DNA from: Siderastrea siderea
Taxonomy: Eukaryota > Cnidaria > Anthozoa > Scleractinia > Rhizangiidae
Length of the DNA stretch: 64,000 bases
Assembly: GCA_964030785.1 (NCBI GenBank)
Contig: OZ034969.1
Coordinates: forward strand, 46,862,701-46,926,700
Reading direction: 5' to 3'
The notes under the pieces are model-generated. The model saw only the letters and a list, made by a program, of their open reading frames with translations, was not told where the DNA came from and made no database searches. Both the position numbers and the translations under genes were made by a program. Shown one piece after another: positions 23,106-35,173 of the stretch (position 1 is its first letter; each line of letters starts with the position of its first letter).

Positions 23106-25035
23106 CTACACAATAATAAAATATCTATTAGTCGAGTTATAATAACGTAAGAGACAAATTAACATTCGCCTCTTCTCTGAAACACAGTATAACAGGGCTT
23201 CATAAATAATTTATGCCCTGCAATCTTTAACAAACCCCAATACCTGGCTCTTAGACAAGTACAGTGGTCTGGTTTTTCTTTTTACCCCTAATCTCGCAGA
23301 CGTCTACGCAGATTTCAACATTGTACCGAAACTTACTCTTTGCCAGTGGGTGCCCCTGTAATCAATAACCTGAGTTAAGTTAAAGCTACCTGAAATAGAG
23401 CAGACATTAAATTCATGTAAACGGTACTTAGTCCGAAAAATGAACTAACCTAATTTTGGAAAGTGTTGATTCTGCGATAGTGCTATTTTGTTTTACGACA
23501 AAGTCAGTGGGCTTATTGAAAGGAATTTCAGTTTGCATAATACTGAATAAACTCATTTCCTTTTCAAGTAACACAGCAACTGGGTTGTCTGGTGTGAACA
23601 AGAAGCTGAAACGGAAACGGAGAAAAGAAGTGTAAGATTAAAAAATCAAAACAAATAAAAGTGTCCACAAAGAAATAAAAAGCTTCGGGCTTACTCGACT
23701 GTTAGCTTCTCAGTCGGTCCGCTGTGGAATCCTTTTTACGTAGTTAACCAAGTCAGTTCTGTTTTTGCTTCGTTTAGCCATACTCTCGTCAGAACAAGTT
23801 TGGGAACGAACTTCCACATTCTAACAAGCAATCCTATTCGTTCAGTAGAACACAACTGTTTAGTCGTTGTTTCTCCAATGGAATAGCGTCTTCTATTCAT
23901 GTTTTACCACTCTCTGCATCTTGAATTGGCGAAAGTTTCGTTTTCTTAATAATTTCTTTACAGAGAAATGTCTGCAATTTCGCACAAATTTCAGCTACAC
24001 AACAATAAAATATCTATTAGTTGAGTTATAATAACGTAAGAGATAAGCATCCTTCCCTTCCCTGAAACACGGTGTAACAGAACTACATAAATGAACTACA
24101 CCCCGCAATCTAATTCAGTCTAATTGGCAACAAGGCCCCCAAAATGTTGCTCTTTGATCTGTTGTTTCTCTTTTTATCCCTTATCTCGCGGACGTCTTCG
24201 TTTATTTCAGATGTGTTCTTGACACAAAGTCCTTCAAGCAGCTTTGTGGCATAACATACAAAAGTAATTACAGCCAAATGTTTGAGCAATGGATAAAAAG
24301 TTCGTTTGACACGTGAGCACAATGAGACAGAACGTTTCTTACTTTTCTTCAGTTTGCAATTTACTTTCCTTTGCTTTTTTTTGTTCTGTTTTCAATGATT
24401 TCTTTCAGTTAAATTAGATACGGACAGTACAATTTTCTGAACGTTTACTAGTATAAACAAGTCAAAATTTAATGTTACATGGCCAAATTAACAGAGCTAG
24501 ATAGAGCGCATACATCGTCTTATTACAAAGTTTTTAAAAGAACACTGTAGTAAGAAAGGCTCGATCGTCAAGAAAATCAAAATTTTGTCATTTGTTTCAC
24601 TGCCATTTGCTCCATTTTGTTTCATTTTCTTCCAATCCAAAAAAAATACAGCAAGATCCCGATTTGATAAACTAACAAAATTTAGGAAAATGTTAACAGA
24701 TGCAGGGAAAAGGGATATCAAGTATTTATTTATGAAATCCAAATGCAAGATAAAAATAATAGTTCCGTTATACCCTTTTTGGCATTTTATGTAAGCATGT
24801 CATATATTCACTTTCACTTTATTTTTTAGTAGTGCAAAAACTTCAACAGTTGAAGCCAGTCAGCTGTAGTTTTTGCCAAACATCTATCAATCAAACAATA
24901 CTGAAATTGGACAAAAGCGCAAAGTTTAGATCGTTAGCATAGCTACATTTTTGCCAGCCAAGATGCATTATGATCAAGCACAACATACTGAACGTTAATT
25001 CAAAATTAATTAAAGTCACCATTTTCCCCGGAATG

Positions 25036-25498
25036 TAATTGGGTTCACGAGCGTAGATCCAAGACCCCATCTTAGTTTTCGTCCTGTACGCCACTTGATA
25101 TGGTGTAAAGTATCATGTAAAGATTTAAGAAGACATCCTGCAGCTAAGACATCATTAGTATTTAAAATCGTTTATTCTGTTGCGCAACTGAATTCTTAAA
25201 CAATATCGAAATATGGACATGCTGTGCTAAGTCGGCTTCTGCCCGATTTGTACCTTGTAAGGCAATATATATTCAGCCTCCAGATCTTTAACTAGTAGTA
25301 GGTTTTGCTGGGCTTTTATCCACATAAAAGTTGCCCTTTAATATTATTAAAACACTTAAAGAAAAGCGTTCGAAACAACCGTCCGCCACGAAATAAAAGA
25401 AGCGACGCAAGTCTTTTAGACAGGTAAATGTTGTGCAACGCGTAATTTCGAGGTCTTATAGTTCTTAGTTTTCGAGCGTCCTATTTTTCGTAACACCC
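25036..25498. mobile_element. Degraded copy of the 15.7-kb MITE
   Basis: Keeps CAAGACCCCATCTTAGTTTTCG on the left and TTCTTAGTTTTCGAG with TTTTTCGTAACACCC on the right, collinear with unit 1, with a piece of the middle lost. Confidence 0.6.
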
Positions 25499-25904
25499 TT
25501 TGGTTTACTACAGGAATTACAATTCCATTATAATTAAGGCTCTTTCAAAACTGTAAATGTAAAAAAAAAAACGCCACGTTAATTTTTCTAAACGACGTTA
25601 TTATTTCCATTGCTTGTGAAGTCAATGTTTCGCTGTATAAAATCCACCACAAATGACAATTGACGAAAACTCTGAGTGAGTGACTTGGACGGCCGCAGCT
25701 AACTTATCAACGTTTGCAAAGCGGCTCACAACTGTCATTAATATCATAATAGACATTTTTATGCTAAGCATTGTGATTATGGAAACATGTCGAGACATTT
25801 TTTACTACAATGATTATTACTGTTTTTATTTTGGAAACTTATTGAGAGAAGAATGATAATTTTCAAACACGGCCTACTCAAGAAGTCAATATTTTTTCTT
25901 TGTG

Positions 25905-26403
25905 GTCCCAAGCTTTATACTTTAGTGATAATCTACCAAGTTATTTTACTAATTATTTTAAATTAAATGAAATGATCCATTAGCCATAACACTAGAACAG
26001 CCTCAAATATATATATTGATTATAAAAGGACAAATTATGGGAAATTTTCTCTTAAATTTAGGGGGGCCCAAATTTGGAACAAATTACCTAAGGAACTTAA
26101 AGTATTAAAAACATATAGCCTATTTAAAAAATCAGTAAAAGTTTATGTGCAAAATCATATGTATTCCTTAAGCTAGATTATAGTTAATTTTTTAAAAATA
26201 GCAAAACCCGTGTTAGTGACTACATTTATAGAAATTATATCCATCTGCTATATTATTGTTAGTTTTTAACATATGGGGATCTTATTTAGAAAAGCTCAGT
26301 AGAGCTTGCTAAGATCTCCAGTCATTATATATTAATATTTTTAGCAGATATATGACATTTCTGTAAATTAGAAATATAATGGACGAATAAAGATTTATTT
26401 ACT
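25905..26403 (+). mobile_element. LINE 3' end (reverse-transcriptase ORF C-terminus)
   Basis: After one frame change the translation gives NTRTASNIYIDYKRTNYGKF, then SLKFRGAQIWNKLPKELK, LFKKSVKVYV and a stop. A G.WN.LP pattern followed by FK..LK.Y is typical of the last residues of non-LTR retrotransposon ORF2. AT-rich 3' UTR follows to about 26,403 (AATAAAGATTTATTTACTTT). It is absent from unit 1. Dead, 5'-truncated copy. Confidence 0.7.
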
Positions 26404-26439
26404 TTCCCGGGCAAGCTCGTGTCAAAATTAAACATCTAG

Positions 26440-26712
26440 TTTAAGGCCTTGTAATACGGGCAACATTTTCGTGCAACTGTGTCGCGCAACAATGTTGCCG
26501 TTGCAAGTTGAAGTTGTTTGTTGCGCGTATTACCACCTTCTCACTCAAAACATTTTCATGTTGCAAAAAGTAGACGTCGCTTTTACTTTCTGCAACATAA
26601 AAATTTGTTGCGCGAGAAGGTGGTAATACGGGCAACAAACAATCTCAACTTGCAATGGCAACATTGTTGCGCGACAAGGTGCACGAAAATGTTGCCCATT
26701 TTACTGGGCCTT
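26440..26712. mobile_element. Palindromic MITE (GTAATACGGGCAACATTTTCG)
   Basis: Left arm GGGCAACATTTTCGTGCA and CGCGCAACAATGTTGCC pair with the right arm GTTGCGCGACAAG..GTGCACGAAAATGTTGCCC. A second inner pair centres on about 26,575. It is absent from unit 1. Open frames on either strand here are palindrome readings and mirror each other. Confidence 0.75.
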
Positions 26713-27009
26713 TACTTTCTAACTTGAAATATCAGATCGCGGCATAATTGTCCTTGAATCACTTGAAATTATCGTAGACCAAGCTGATTAATTAGACATC
26801 AAGATCTAAAAACACACATCAAACAATGCAGATTGGTGTAAAGCAGCCGACAAGGGATTTCTTGTTCAACTCATTAAACTGTAAGATTAATGTAACCGAG
26901 TTTTCGAACATTTAGAGAACTTTTGCAGTAGATACGTTTTTCTTTTCATTCGAACTGCAGGTACCTTTTTAGCGGGAAAGTTAGACACGCTTTCGTAAAT
27001 CTGACTCAC

Positions 27010-27045
27010 CTTTGAAGTTATTCATAATGCCTTGGATGTGTTGGC
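27010..27045 (-). other. Conserved exon-like segment (unit 2)
   Basis: Twin of 16,938-16,973 with acceptor and donor (GTGAGT) intact. Retention of both splice sites in both units is more than expected of random sequence, but similarity of the whole block may be enough to explain it. Confidence 0.3.
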
Positions 27046-27694
27046 CTGGCGGAAAAAAATAATCTAAACGGTAGACGAGAAAAGCAGTGTTAGAACACCC
27101 AGCCAAACGAAAAAAGAATCCACAAGCGAAAAATATGCACTTACTCTAATCATGTTCTCCGATATTCCTTTGTTGCTGTTCAGAGTTCAAGTAGAATTGT
27201 TCTTTTATTTTGTATAGTGATGAAGTTCTCGTCATATCAAGTTTGTCGGACAACATGCATATTTATTTGTTTATTGATTTTTATCGTATATTTTGAAAGA
27301 ACGGGTACTGTCCACTTTTAGTCTAATACTGCCACTAAAGTTTCTGTTTCATAATAGTACCAAAGGAAAAAAAGGGGGACATTTGATTGAGATAAATTTT
27401 CTACCGATCAGTTTCTTGACTGGATACAATCAAAAACACACACAATTTTAATTTTGGATGATTGAGTTTGTTTGACACGTCAGCTGAGAGGGTAAATCGG
27501 CCGTGAACAGTGTTACCATTACGCAACAAGTAGCCTAAAATAGAGGCGGCCATCTTGCTGTTCATTTGTCTGACTTGACGAGAAAACGAGAAAACAGTTA
27601 AGCCAAAATACCCAAAATACAAAGTTGACCAATTGATTTTCTTAAAATTTTATTTAGCTAAAATTATAAACAATAGACAGAACCACAGGAATAT

Positions 27695-27995
27695 ATTTAA
27701 CAATTAGATTATTCGCTCTCGATTTCTATCGCGTGATAGTTGATGAGACCGAAGGCCGAATCAACTATCACGCGATAGAAATCGAGAGCGAATAATCTAA
27801 TTGTTTTAGTATAAATCTACTAGACGTTCAAAACTTAACAGCAGACACTACATGTTTTTATTGAAAAATGATATAATTAGGTCACACCGCGCGCGGAAAA
27901 CACTCTACTCACTATCTACAACAGAATAGATAGTGAGTAGCGTAGCCAATCAGAGAACAGCATTAATGATAGAACGCTAGTAGATTTATACTAAT
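27695..27995. mobile_element. Fold-back element private to unit 2
   Basis: A near-perfect hairpin at about 27,698-27,804 (AACAATTAGATTATTCGCTC..GAGCGAATAATCTAATTGTT, arms about 50 bases) is followed by a segment bordered by TAGTATAAATCTACTAG and its complement CTAGTAGATTTATACTA. Unit 1 lacks the whole segment (near 17,620). Confidence 0.75.
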
Positions 27996-29084
27996 GTATC
28001 ATACATATCATTTGAATGGTCACACCATCCACAGACTCACATGTAAGAGCAATCTTAAAGTAAAGTTGAACGAGCTAAGTGTCGCATTAAAACCGGTGCT
28101 TAAATATAATCCGGTTTCTGAACGCACTGGCTGTAGCACGTAGCATTTAGGAGCGTACAGCACCGCAGCTACGGCCATTATATCTTATCATTTTGTAAGC
28201 ATTCCCTATCGTTTCGCTTTTACTTATTTACACACGAGAAAAACAGCTTGGCGTAATGTTTCTTGTCTATAAGGAAGCAATACGACATGAAGCAGTGACT
28301 AACCCTTGAAACGCCGACCTTTGAACTTCCGATCTTAAGTCCCAAAGTCCAATAGTCCGATCGTATGTCTCAGAGGCCCAAAGTCTGAGTCCGATCATAA
28401 CTCTTAAAATCCGAAAGTCTGAGTGCGATCGTAAGTGCGAAAGTCCAGCAAGATGACTACTACACCACTATAGGCAGCGTAGCAGTAAGAAAGTAATGTT
28501 TCATTACTTTCATCTATGTTCAAAGCATAAGGATTTTGTCCACTAACTGAACTTGAGACTCTGCGAAAGCACTCAGGGAGAAAAAAGGCCATAATTACAC
28601 ACAATACTTGAGGGGGTGGCCGACGTGTATCCTCTCCCCTCCCCCCAGTTATCAGATCTCAGTTACAATCCTGCAAAATCATATGTGGTCACCCGCCCGG
28701 CCAAAGTCGTCTTAAAGTACTTGTCACTAGGGTCTCGGATCCGATTTCAATACCTTCTTGCCATCTGGTATTTTGCCCACCAGGCTAGACCTGGTGGGCT
28801 TTTCAGAATCTCTGTGTTAAAATTCGGCCTGATGTTCGGGCTGAGTTTTAGCAGCGGACTTATTTCGTCTTGCTGACGTCGCTTTTCACATCCGCGCGTT
28901 TCCCACAGGCAAGGAGAGAATCTTTACCACACAGGCCAAAAATAGAGAGCCTTGTAGCAGGTTATTTGAAAATAGAACCGTGCACTGTACTACTACCGAG
29001 AGACTAGGGCCTGAATAATCAGCCGAAGAAAATAATGGCTAATAAAGGCTTATGGCTGATGTAAACTCATGTGCGTTTGTGTCA

Positions 29085-30069
29085 GTTTTTAAGATGCCAT
29101 TACTCATTCTAACCCATGCACTGTTTTTATTTTTAATTTTTTACTTTTTCTTGAGTTGGTCCGCAAGCAACATAACAGGGTGAAACATTTTGCTTAATTA
29201 AGTACCCCATTTCCGTCGTTAGGGCAATACAAAACGAGGACGTTTTCAACGAATACAACACAACATTCTTGTATTAATTTTATTCGGTTCATTTCAAATC
29301 GTAAATTGTAGTAATATCGTAAATTTAAAACTAAGTTACCATTGGTATGATGAGGTCTTCCTGACCGCCAGAGTTCGGCCAGATAACAGTTTTTACAGCT
29401 ATCAAATTTTGCGTTTAACCCGGCGTCAAGTATTTGCTAGTTTCACCTGGGCATTTGAGAACATTTTACTTTTGCTTTTCTTGTTCAAACGTTTTATATC
29501 TGTCGTTATTTTTTCTCAAATCATTCAATTGTTTTGTCAGATACAAACTGACCAACATAGTACTGCCAATTATGGTATACTTAATGGTATTTAGGAATAG
29601 GGAATCATCACTCTCTCCAGTGGCACATCTACGATCGAGATGGGCCCTCTCTCTAGCCTCACGCTACCAACACACTTTTTAAATCAAGGCCCACCCTTTA
29701 CATCGCCGATTTCTATTATCAAATCTAGGTACAATACATAATCAGTCAATGAAATCTCACTACTGAACTGCGTTGAGGAGAGACAATTCTTGCCTTGAAG
29801 TCGTCGTAGATCAAGGGCCAGTCATTTGATTAGGGAACTTAAGTACACACTGTTTAAATTGAGCCACGGACGTCATGCAACCGGAAGTTTAGTTAACGTT
29901 TCCTTTGTTGGATTGTGTCTGCTCTTCACCCAAGGCTGTAAAACTCTCGTTTTGCGTCCGGTGGCTTGCCTTTAAACGTTAAACTTCGGGTTGCCTTCCA
30001 AGGCTAAAGAACGTCTGTGCTTAAGTTCTCTATTGATGCCTTATGTAACTTGCAGCTTTCAGTGTCCCT
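29085..30069. other. Single-copy sequence, no gene seen
   Basis: Starts where the duplication ends. The 3' part (about 29,950-30,069) may be 3' UTR of the minus-strand gene that follows. No domain is recognised in its open frames. Confidence 0.4.
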
Positions 30070-30684
30070 TCATTCTGGCTCAAGATCTTCCAATGCGCTA
30101 ATGTAATCAGATTCGCTTTGTTCTTCCTCTTCTATATCTGACTCTTGTCCTTTAGTGAAACGTTGAACTAAGTCGCAATCAAATTTGTTAGCATCCTGTG
30201 ATCGCATACCGTACATTCTCGATTTAAAGCTCTCGGGCATTCTGGAAAACCAGAACGAAAAGTAGGACAACAATTTCTTAATATATAGAACTGCTTTGTG
30301 AGCGATGCAGTATAAGATGGAGCAAGCCACAGAGACGGCAGATACAAATATAAAAGTATTAAGAAAAAATCCAACGAGAACAGAAAAGCACAGAATGAGA
30401 ACGCCCGCAATGAACGCCACTATTGAACAAAGAATGAAGAACAAAGGCGCCATGATAATAGCTGTGAATAAAAGAAAAGGAGATAAAGTGATAAGACTGA
30501 TGATTCCAAGCAGTGTGAACGCGACCGGATGATTCTGAACACATATCTTGTCTTTTTGGATCTTTCTTCCTAAATCGCTGTAATGAAGCCGTTCTACTTC
30601 ATCCCGTGACCTGCGAAGGTTTTTATTAAACGTGCTAACCATAAACTCCATGGCGGCGTAGGGCACAGTCTTGACAATCTGCAT
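30070..30684 (-). CDS. Promethin/LDAF1-like hydrophobic protein
   Basis: A 204-residue open frame. Residues about 1-50 are charged (NKNLRRSRDEVERL, GRKIQKDKICVQ). A long hydrophobic block of about 85 residues starts at NHPVAFTLLGIISLITLS and includes FLLFTAIIMAPLFFILCSI and LILCFSVLVGFFLNTFIF. The tail is acidic (ESDIEEEEQSESDY..ALEDLEPE). A short amphipathic N-terminus, HP.AFTLL and a cluster of close-packed membrane hairpins resemble promethin (LDAF1/TMEM159), which partners seipin at the endoplasmic reticulum in lipid-droplet formation. The acidic tail is longer than in the human protein. The start is uncertain: TTGTATGCAG just before ATTGTC is also a good acceptor, so the Met may be intronic and an upstream exon may exist in 30.7-31.5 kb. 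Function is inferred from similarity of layout only. Confidence 0.6.
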   Translation of the reverse strand: MQIVKTVPYAAMEFMVSTFNKNLRRSRDEVERLHYSDLGRKIQKDKICVQNHPVAFTLLGIISLITLSPFLLFTAIIMAPLFFILCSIVAFIAGVLILCFSVLVGFFLNTFIFVSAVSVACSILYCIAHKAVLYIKKLLSYFSFWFSRMPESFKSRMYGMRSQDANKFDCDLVQRFTKGQESDIEEEEQSESDYISALEDLEPE

Positions 30685-33600
30685 ACAAAAATAAGCGACG
30701 AAGCAAAGTTATTTTAATAGCCTTAATTATGCGAATTCAACAATTCCATTCAATGTCGTTCAACACTGAACATTTCTTTGGTGTTCGGTGACCCAGCTGT
30801 TGCATCACGTTAAACGAATTTTGATCCAACAAAAAAAGTCCACTCTATCTCTTTTTCCAAGGTTGTCGAATTCACGCTAGACTTTCTAAAAGCCTTCCAA
30901 AAAAATATCTTTCCTCTATGTTAGTTTCTTGGCGCCAGTTCGCGAACTAAATGGTCCGTAAATTCTGTGCGCGGTACAATATCACTCTCATTAAAATCGA
31001 AAGCGAAGGTCGACTTGGGGAAGCATGAATAAATTTATGCGCAGAAAGCACTAGTGCCCGGTGTTCAGTACCATTCACAAACGCGTTCGGCACGGATCCA
31101 ACAACTCTAAACAGTGTTAAACGGAATTACGAACTCTTTCGGTTACCCCAATTCAATTCCGTGCAACAAAGTTTTGCTCAGTAGTTTTGCCAGTGGTGTT
31201 GAATTCTTTAAACTGGGCTCTAGTGAAAGCAAAGAATTCAGAATTCCTGACCGGTCGCGCGAACGGGAGCGATTCCAAAATGCCCCGTGGCGTCCATTTT
31301 TTTTTCTGTCGATTCATCTTTTCACCGTAAACCGTGATCTGAGATCCGTAGTAGTGGATCCTAAGTAGCCCTAAATCGTAAGCCTACACGTCCATCCCTA
31401 ACCTAACACGATCAGCAAATGTGACTTTGGACCACGAAACGCGCCGTAACGGTTGTTCGACAAGTGTAATTTGTCTTCGGATGGTGGATCTTGCAACTGT
31501 TAATTAACAGTTCATCCGTGGAGGACAGACGTGTGGGCCGACGCGCATTTTGCAATCTAGCTTCGGTTTTCCTGACGCTAGAAATTATTTGGGTTTTAAA
31601 AATAGTAACAAGCCTAACACGTCTTTTTTAAAAGTACCTTGAGCTGTGGAAATGAGTTCCTCGAGCACGAATTGGTTTAACATTTTTGTCTTCAAAAGAA
31701 TACTCCTGAACTAGTTCTGAGTTTTCCTACCTTTGCGTTTCACTGGTATAAATCTCACTTGGGAAAATAATCCTACAAACGCTGAATAGTTTTCTCCGTC
31801 GAAACGTTTCCCAAAACAACAAAGTGTTTGGCAAAACAGATTAACAGATAACAGATTAATTATGACGTCATAGTACTGAAAGTACTTGACATCTCGCACG
31901 TTCCAAAAAAGGCCCAAAAAATCTTTCCAGAATTTCTCCAAAAATGTTCTAAAAAAATCTCCGGTTTCACCTCTAAAAATCCCATAAAAACTCTCTAAAA
32001 ATATAATACTAAAAAAACACCGGGTGACCCTGTGGTGAAAATTCTATGGCTTTGGCTAGTTCCAAATCAACGCCCGTCATTTCGAACTCACTGACAGCAA
32101 GGAATGCTGGATTATGGGTAAAACCACTGACCGATACTGTGAGGGAACATCAATAACCTGCAAACAAAGCCTTCACGATCGCTTGTGACGAAACGTTTCC
32201 AAGTTTCAAGCTTTTTTGTGATGAATAAACAAACAAAATTGAAAATATTCACCAAAATCTCTAAAAATCTTATAGTTTTCCATAAAAATCCCGTGAAGCT
32301 CTAAAAATCCCGAAAAAAGGCCGGACGTTAGTTGCTAGGCCTATGTAGTGGAAAACGTTTGAGGAAGAAAATATATAACATGCATGCAAATGGTAGAAAA
32401 ATATTACAGTATTGCTCGTCGTGACAAGAATGCATTATTCGAGTTTCTTATGGCGTTTGTCGAATAATGCAATTTTTGGCTGCGCGTGCAAGTTGCAAAA
32501 CGAACAGCCAGCACAACTTAGTTCTTTGCAAACTGAAAGAAAAAATTCACGACTAAATCAGAGCCGCTGTGCCATGATTCTAACAAGCGGACAGTACTTC
32601 AATTAGTTCTTTTAAAAATAACCCAGCCGCCTTGTTAATTACCGTGCTTTATATACAAAGTCCGTGAGAGCAAGAGGTGAAAGGTCAGTATTAAAAGAGT
32701 TGCCGCTGAAAGCCCTTGGGCCAAACTGAGACACAAGTCACCCCAAGCTTAGAAATGCGAACTTGCGCACGCAAACGTGCGATGGGTGGCCAAACGGTGA
32801 AAAACGTGCGTCCATTTGTATGCAAATTTGAGCTCGATCAAAGTGGACGCAAGTCATTGCAAGTCATTGCAAGCCATCGCAAGTAATCGCAAATTATGGC
32901 TAAACGGAGTTACAAAACTTGCTATAACTTTGTACGACTCTGTTTGGCCAATGCTTTAACTAGCCACTCCATTTTGTATGAAAAGTCAGGTCCCTGGCTG
33001 AAAAAATTCATATCCAAATATTACATATCCAAGATTTTATCGTCACTTAAAATTTCGAAGTCTTTAAGCCCGTCTTTTCCTTGACTTGAGACGAGCCCGT
33101 GGGCAATTGCGCGTGTGCATCACGGTGAAGAACATTTTTGTGCAACTTCTAAAACAGCTAGGGGGAGATAGGTGAAGGGGAAGTACTTGAGCTCGTTCGT
33201 ACCATATCCAGGGCGGGAGGGGATAATTGGACCCGGATCTGCATTAGAAGTGTGATCACTATATTCAAGCGTTTTAAAACTTTAAAAAGATGCTGCGAAA
33301 TGGACACACTGGCGATAAGCAGATACTATATACAATACACTCAAGTGATAAGTAGCAAAATGCTAAATTAATCAAAGTAAAAGACGATCAGTGGTCTACA
33401 ATTTACAATATACCTGACCGTTGAACTGCGGCTAAACGTAACAACATCGTAAAAATAGGAATCTTATCAACATTGTTCTTCGCGTTTCCGAACCCTTTTG
33501 CGGGGCTCTTCACGTGAAGAGCATGAAGAACATGTGAAAGGAAAGCTAAGCTTTAGGGTACGTTTTTTGTGATCTAGTCTGGAATGAGAATATTTTTTAG

Positions 33601-34963
33601 TAGCTGTTCGCATTCTGGAATCGTTAGAGTGGTAGTTTATGCCATTCCATGTATTCTGCTGTTTGGGGCAGAATGAACAGAATGAGCAGAATGAAAGAAG
33701 TTGTCAATCACTTGACAATAACAAAATGGCTAACCAAAACAGCAGCTCATTCGCAGCAAATTTAAATTATTTCGCCGAGCCAGAGAAAAACAAACCCGTG
33801 GTCAGTTTTCAGTCAGTTTTCAGCCCATGGTTTTATTCTTGTTTCATCTTCTAATATCACTGATCATTCCCATTCTGCCTATTCTTATTCCAGAGGAGAC
33901 CAAGAAAACGTGCCCTTGTTTTCTGCTGTAATGTGCTTGTAGACTACTTCGTTCATTCCCTGATTGAATTTAAGCTCATTTAATTTATAAGTGCGCCCTA
34001 TTTCCTTCCTTTCTTTGACACTTTGAACTGAATAATTTCCGAATTTCTTCGTGTTTCCAAGTCTTCTCCTGTTGTGTTTAAAGCTCCAAAGCCTCCGCCA
34101 TTCCCGGAAGATCGGAAGACTGTCGGATTGGGGGCTCGGAACTAAAACATCATTGCTTGTTGATATTACATCATTGAAATATTTAATGGGAAGCAAAACT
34201 TTACCCACCATTAAATATTGGTCCAACATCACCCCGACATGGGGTGCTAATCTTTTCAACATTGTTGGGCCAACAAATGTACATGTCGCTTAACAATGCT
34301 CGGTCGTTTGGCCAGTGCGACGCGCAAAATTGTTTTAAAATTAGTTCGGGTACCTTTGGAAGCTATGTTAGAATTTGAGAACAGCTTTCCAAAAACTAAC
34401 TCAAGGCCACTTGTAAGTAAACTTGTTCTGAAGTTTTGGAGATATTTTCGAATTTTGAGTGGATAGATGATACTCGAAAAGAAAAAGAAAAAGAAACAAA
34501 TAAAACACCGTGGCCGACGCGAATAAATAAATAGGCCAGGGTTACCAATTCGAGACAATGATACAATACCATCTCAAATGATTTGAAATATCTGAAACAA
34601 AAGACAGTTCTTAATTTGAAATGTTCAAATCGTTCGCTATAGTACAGTAATGAACTGTAAACTATAGTTTCCAGCTTAGCCACGAAACTAAGAAGATAAA
34701 AATTAATAACAGATATCAGGAATTAAAGCTTATCAATCGTTTGAAATATTCAAAAGCTGAACTACCATTCTTTTTTTTTTTTTGAAGTATCAAGTACAGG
34801 TTGCCATTTGGGCTGGATCCTACCCGAGTCTACCATCCATTGGCCCTTCAAGATTATGTTCTCTTGTTTCAGGCTCTATAGTTAGAACCATACTGGATTT
34901 AACATTACATAATAAGGACAGGTTAAGGACAGCGTATAGTAACAAGGCTTTCTCTTCCGGCTC
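30685..34963. other. Intergenic, no gene seen
   Basis: May hold a 5' exon of the promethin-like gene. Around 31,900-32,320 short phrases (CTCTAAAAATCCC, ATAAAAATCCC) recur. At 32,840-32,895 a GCAAGTCATT unit repeats. About 34,190-34,310 has a GCACCCCATGTCGGGGTGATGTTG-type palindromic patch typical of MITEs (its arms pair as CACCCCGACATGGGGTGC). The open frame at 33,885-34,262 shows no domain. Confidence 0.4.
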
Positions 34964-34967
34964 ATTT

Positions 34968-34982
34968 AATAATAATAATAAC

Positions 34983-35034
<52 letters not shown>
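34968..35034. repeat. (AAT)n microsatellite
   Basis: About 22 AAT/AAC units. They create poly-Asn and poly-Tyr open frames that are not genes. The tract lies 3' of the last exon of the death-domain gene. Confidence 0.95.
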
Positions 35035-35036
<2 letters not shown>

Positions 35037-35173
35037 CTTGGCGCAAAGATCCATAAGTGACGTCCCGGGATATGTCATTCGGTGACGTCATGAAATTCTG
35101 CACCAAGTCGAGTGAGCTGGACGGAAACGCCTGGGTACTAGACTGGTGGTAGGACAGGTTTATAAGGAAAGAA

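Larger units (their letters stand above)
18824..29084. repeat. Tandem segmental duplication, unit 2
   Basis: Repeats unit 1 in order. Private insertions are 21,260-21,741 (Harbinger-like MITE), 22,193-23,105 (helicase-bearing element), 25,905-26,712 (LINE 3' end plus MITE) and about 27,695-27,995 (fold-back element). The right edge is sharp: at 29,084 the shared text (GTAAACTC, GTGC.TTTGTGTC) ends, exactly where unit 1 passes into the collagen exon of CTHRC1-like copy 3. This marks 18,823/18,824 as the duplication joint. Confidence 0.85.

Noticed and set aside
26441..26727. Two similar 65-69 residue proteins on opposite strands
   Set aside because: The similarity arises because the DNA is a palindromic MITE.
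34782..35060. Open frame with poly-Asn (and poly-Tyr on the other strand)
   Set aside because: Produced by the (AAT)n microsatellite; no domain outside it.
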